From the NCBI GenBank assembly GCA_964531455.1, contig CAZHFZ010000002.1:46389-110388 (forward strand): DNA of 64,000 nucleotides. The letters run 5' to 3'. Shown here one piece after another: positions 62,840 through 64,000 of the stretch. The DNA is from Ga0077527 sp964531455 (GTDB lineage Bacteria; Pseudomonadota; Gammaproteobacteria; Burkholderiales; SG8-41). The notes under the pieces are model-generated. The model ran no database searches, had not been told where the DNA came from, and saw only the letters and a program-made list of their open reading frames with translations. Every line of letters starts with the position of its first letter. The first letter of the stretch is position 1. The translations under genes were made by a program, and so were the position numbers.

Positions 62840-63430
62840 TTATTTCTTCGGTGCAGGCTCAACTGAAACGGCGACGGCTTCGGTGTAGGTCACATCGACC
62901 TTGTCGCCGGTTTTCAGGGTCTTGATGAATTCGCGCATTTGCGGACGCTGGATCGCCACGATGTTTACATTGCCTTGCGGACCGGTGAAGGTAACGATGT
63001 TGTTCTTCAGATCAACCGCATCGATGGTCACTGTCGCCTTGACTTCGCGCTGACCTGACACGCCGGGTTTCTCGCTGGCCTTGGCGCGCTTGACGTCTTC
63101 CTTGACCGAAACGCCCGAGGAAGTTCCGGCTTTTTTCAGTTCGGCTGCAATCGCCTGGGTATAGTTGATGACCACAACGTCACCGGTCTTGATTTCCTTC
63201 AGGCGCTTGACCTCGGGGCCGGCTTCAACAGTCATGGCCTTGCCTTCCGGCCCTTGCAGCGTAATCAGGCGGCTGTCGTAATCGACGGCTTTAACGGTAG
63301 CAGTCATTTTTACGGATTCGCTGACGGTGGCTTTTTGTGGCGCTTTTTCCGCAGCCGCGGCGGGCAATGCGATGGCGAGCAGGCTGGTGAACAGGATACC
63401 GATAATACGTGCAGCCAAATTTGCTTTCAT
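62840..63430 (-). CDS. Exported protein with a duplicated beta-rich domain
   Basis: The 196-residue protein has a signal peptide (1-26) and two similar segments: TATVKAVDYDSRLITLQGP with LKEIKTGDVVVINYTQAIA, and ATVTIDAVDLKNNIVTFTGP with IKTLKTGDKVDVTYTEAVA. Each is probably a small OB-like beta barrel. The linker is charged. AGGAG precedes ATG 63430. No function assigned. Confidence 0.8.
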   Translation of the reverse strand: MKANLAARIIGILFTSLLAIALPAAAAEKAPQKATVSESVKMTATVKAVDYDSRLITLQGPEGKAMTVEAGPEVKRLKEIKTGDVVVINYTQAIAAELKKAGTSSGVSVKEDVKRAKASEKPGVSGQREVKATVTIDAVDLKNNIVTFTGPQGNVNIVAIQRPQMREFIKTLKTGDKVDVTYTEAVAVSVEPAPKK

Positions 63431-63580
63431 TATTTGTTCTCCTGAGTTTGGGGCTTGAACAACATTGTCGTTCCGGATTGTTGCAGGCCTATTTTACTGT
63501 TTTACGTGTACGTGTACGTTTTCAGTTATGGCGGACCGGTGTGCAAGTCGAAGACGACCGGGCATACGCCGGAGATCCGG

Positions 63581-64000
63581 CTATTTCTCGATACGTGTCA
63601 GCTTGTTGCCCTGAATCCCCAAACCCGCCATCAGGCCTTTCTGATTGAAGATGAAAGCGTAGATGTCTTTGTTGATGGTTGTGGTGGATGTTTTTTTGGC
63701 CATGGAGTCATCCATCACCACGACGCTCGGTCCGGTGCCGATCTCGAATCCGTCTGCGGACTCGATCGACTTCAGTGCCGACGGCGTCATGATGAACAGC
63801 GCATAACCGTATTTCTGCGCACCGGCCTGCAGGCCGTAGGAGACGCCGGAGGTGTTGTAGTAAGCCACTGTTTTCCCCTTGACCCGCATCACCCCGTCAC
63901 CGGTCTCACCGCCGATCATCAGTCCGGCCTTATACACTTCGGGAAACACCAGGATGGCGTGAGCCTTTTGTTCAAGCTTTTTCGCATCAGGATATTTCTG
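63581..64000 (-). CDS. SYLF-domain lipid-binding-like protein, 5' end outside the window
   Basis: The last 139 codons are seen; the frame is open to the window end. The pattern HAILVFPEVYKAGLMIGGETGDGVM, SYGLQAGAQKYGYALFIMTPSAL and FIFNQKGLMAGLGIQGNKLTRIEK is the bacterial SYLF (DUF500/Ysc84) domain. Members are usually exported, about 180-200 residues, and may bind phospholipid. The signal peptide would lie beyond 64000. Confidence 0.88.
   Translation of the reverse strand, partial: QKYPDAKKLEQKAHAILVFPEVYKAGLMIGGETGDGVMRVKGKTVAYYNTSGVSYGLQAGAQKYGYALFIMTPSALKSIESADGFEIGTGPSVVVMDDSMAKKTSTTTINKDIYAFIFNQKGLMAGLGIQGNKLTRIEK

Overview
The window looks like a scaffold from an uncultured betaproteobacterium (Burkholderiales/Nitrosomonadales type). 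The signs are the ilvB-ilvH pair, the sigma/DUF3619/DUF3106/RDD operon, the holC-valS order, lptFG divergent from pepA, soxYZ, Bug-type solute receptors and a betaproteobacterial SucC. Two assembly gaps (100 N at 19867-19966; 10 N at 37277-37286 followed by about 140 nt of purine-rich junk) break two genes and suggest a metagenome or draft assembly. No rRNA, IS element, prophage or CRISPR array was seen.

Layout. 1-18835 is mainly housekeeping: branched-chain amino acid synthesis, a small sigma-factor operon, LPS export, aminopeptidase, DNA polymerase III chi, valyl-tRNA synthetase (in frame with an upstream reading frame), MFS and DUF4126 membrane proteins, a FecR-like protein, TusA, a Ser/Thr kinase fused to a cyclic-nucleotide-binding domain, a BepA-like protease, MoaC and SoxYZ. 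19120-20978 holds a pilin gene with a sigma-54 promoter and a pilin-glycosylase-like O-antigen ligase. 21261-32729 is a seven-gene, one-strand signalling island: GAF/HD-GYP protein, GAF-bearing PilB-like ATPase, class II cAMP phosphodiesterase, CHASE2 adenylate cyclase, double-FHA protein, PP2C phosphatase and CHASE2 Ser/Thr kinase.

33039-53540 is an oxalate and one-carbon region: formyl-CoA transferase with a 10-formyl-THF-hydrolase-like formyltransferase, a Crp/Fnr regulator, oxalyl-CoA decarboxylase, a tripartite TctCBA importer, and a sucC-sucD-formate dehydrogenase-formate:THF ligase operon. A USP, a TerC and an NhaD-like protein lie between them. Four intergenic palindromes of the form TTGAC-N4-RTCAA lie upstream of frc/crp, oxc, tctC and sucC. 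I read these as one regulon of the local Fnr-like regulator. Oxalate would be imported, activated to oxalyl-CoA, decarboxylated to formyl-CoA, and the formyl or formate unit either oxidised to CO2 with NADH production or loaded onto THF.

53436-64000 is accessory metabolism: a candidate anti-Shine-Dalgarno small RNA, a CapA-like protein, an enolase-superfamily enzyme, a threonine-synthase-like enzyme, a Lys-rich repeat protein, an atypical SDR, a HpcH-Bug-quinone-reductase operon, a tRNA with CAT anticodon, and two exported proteins, the last cut by the window end.
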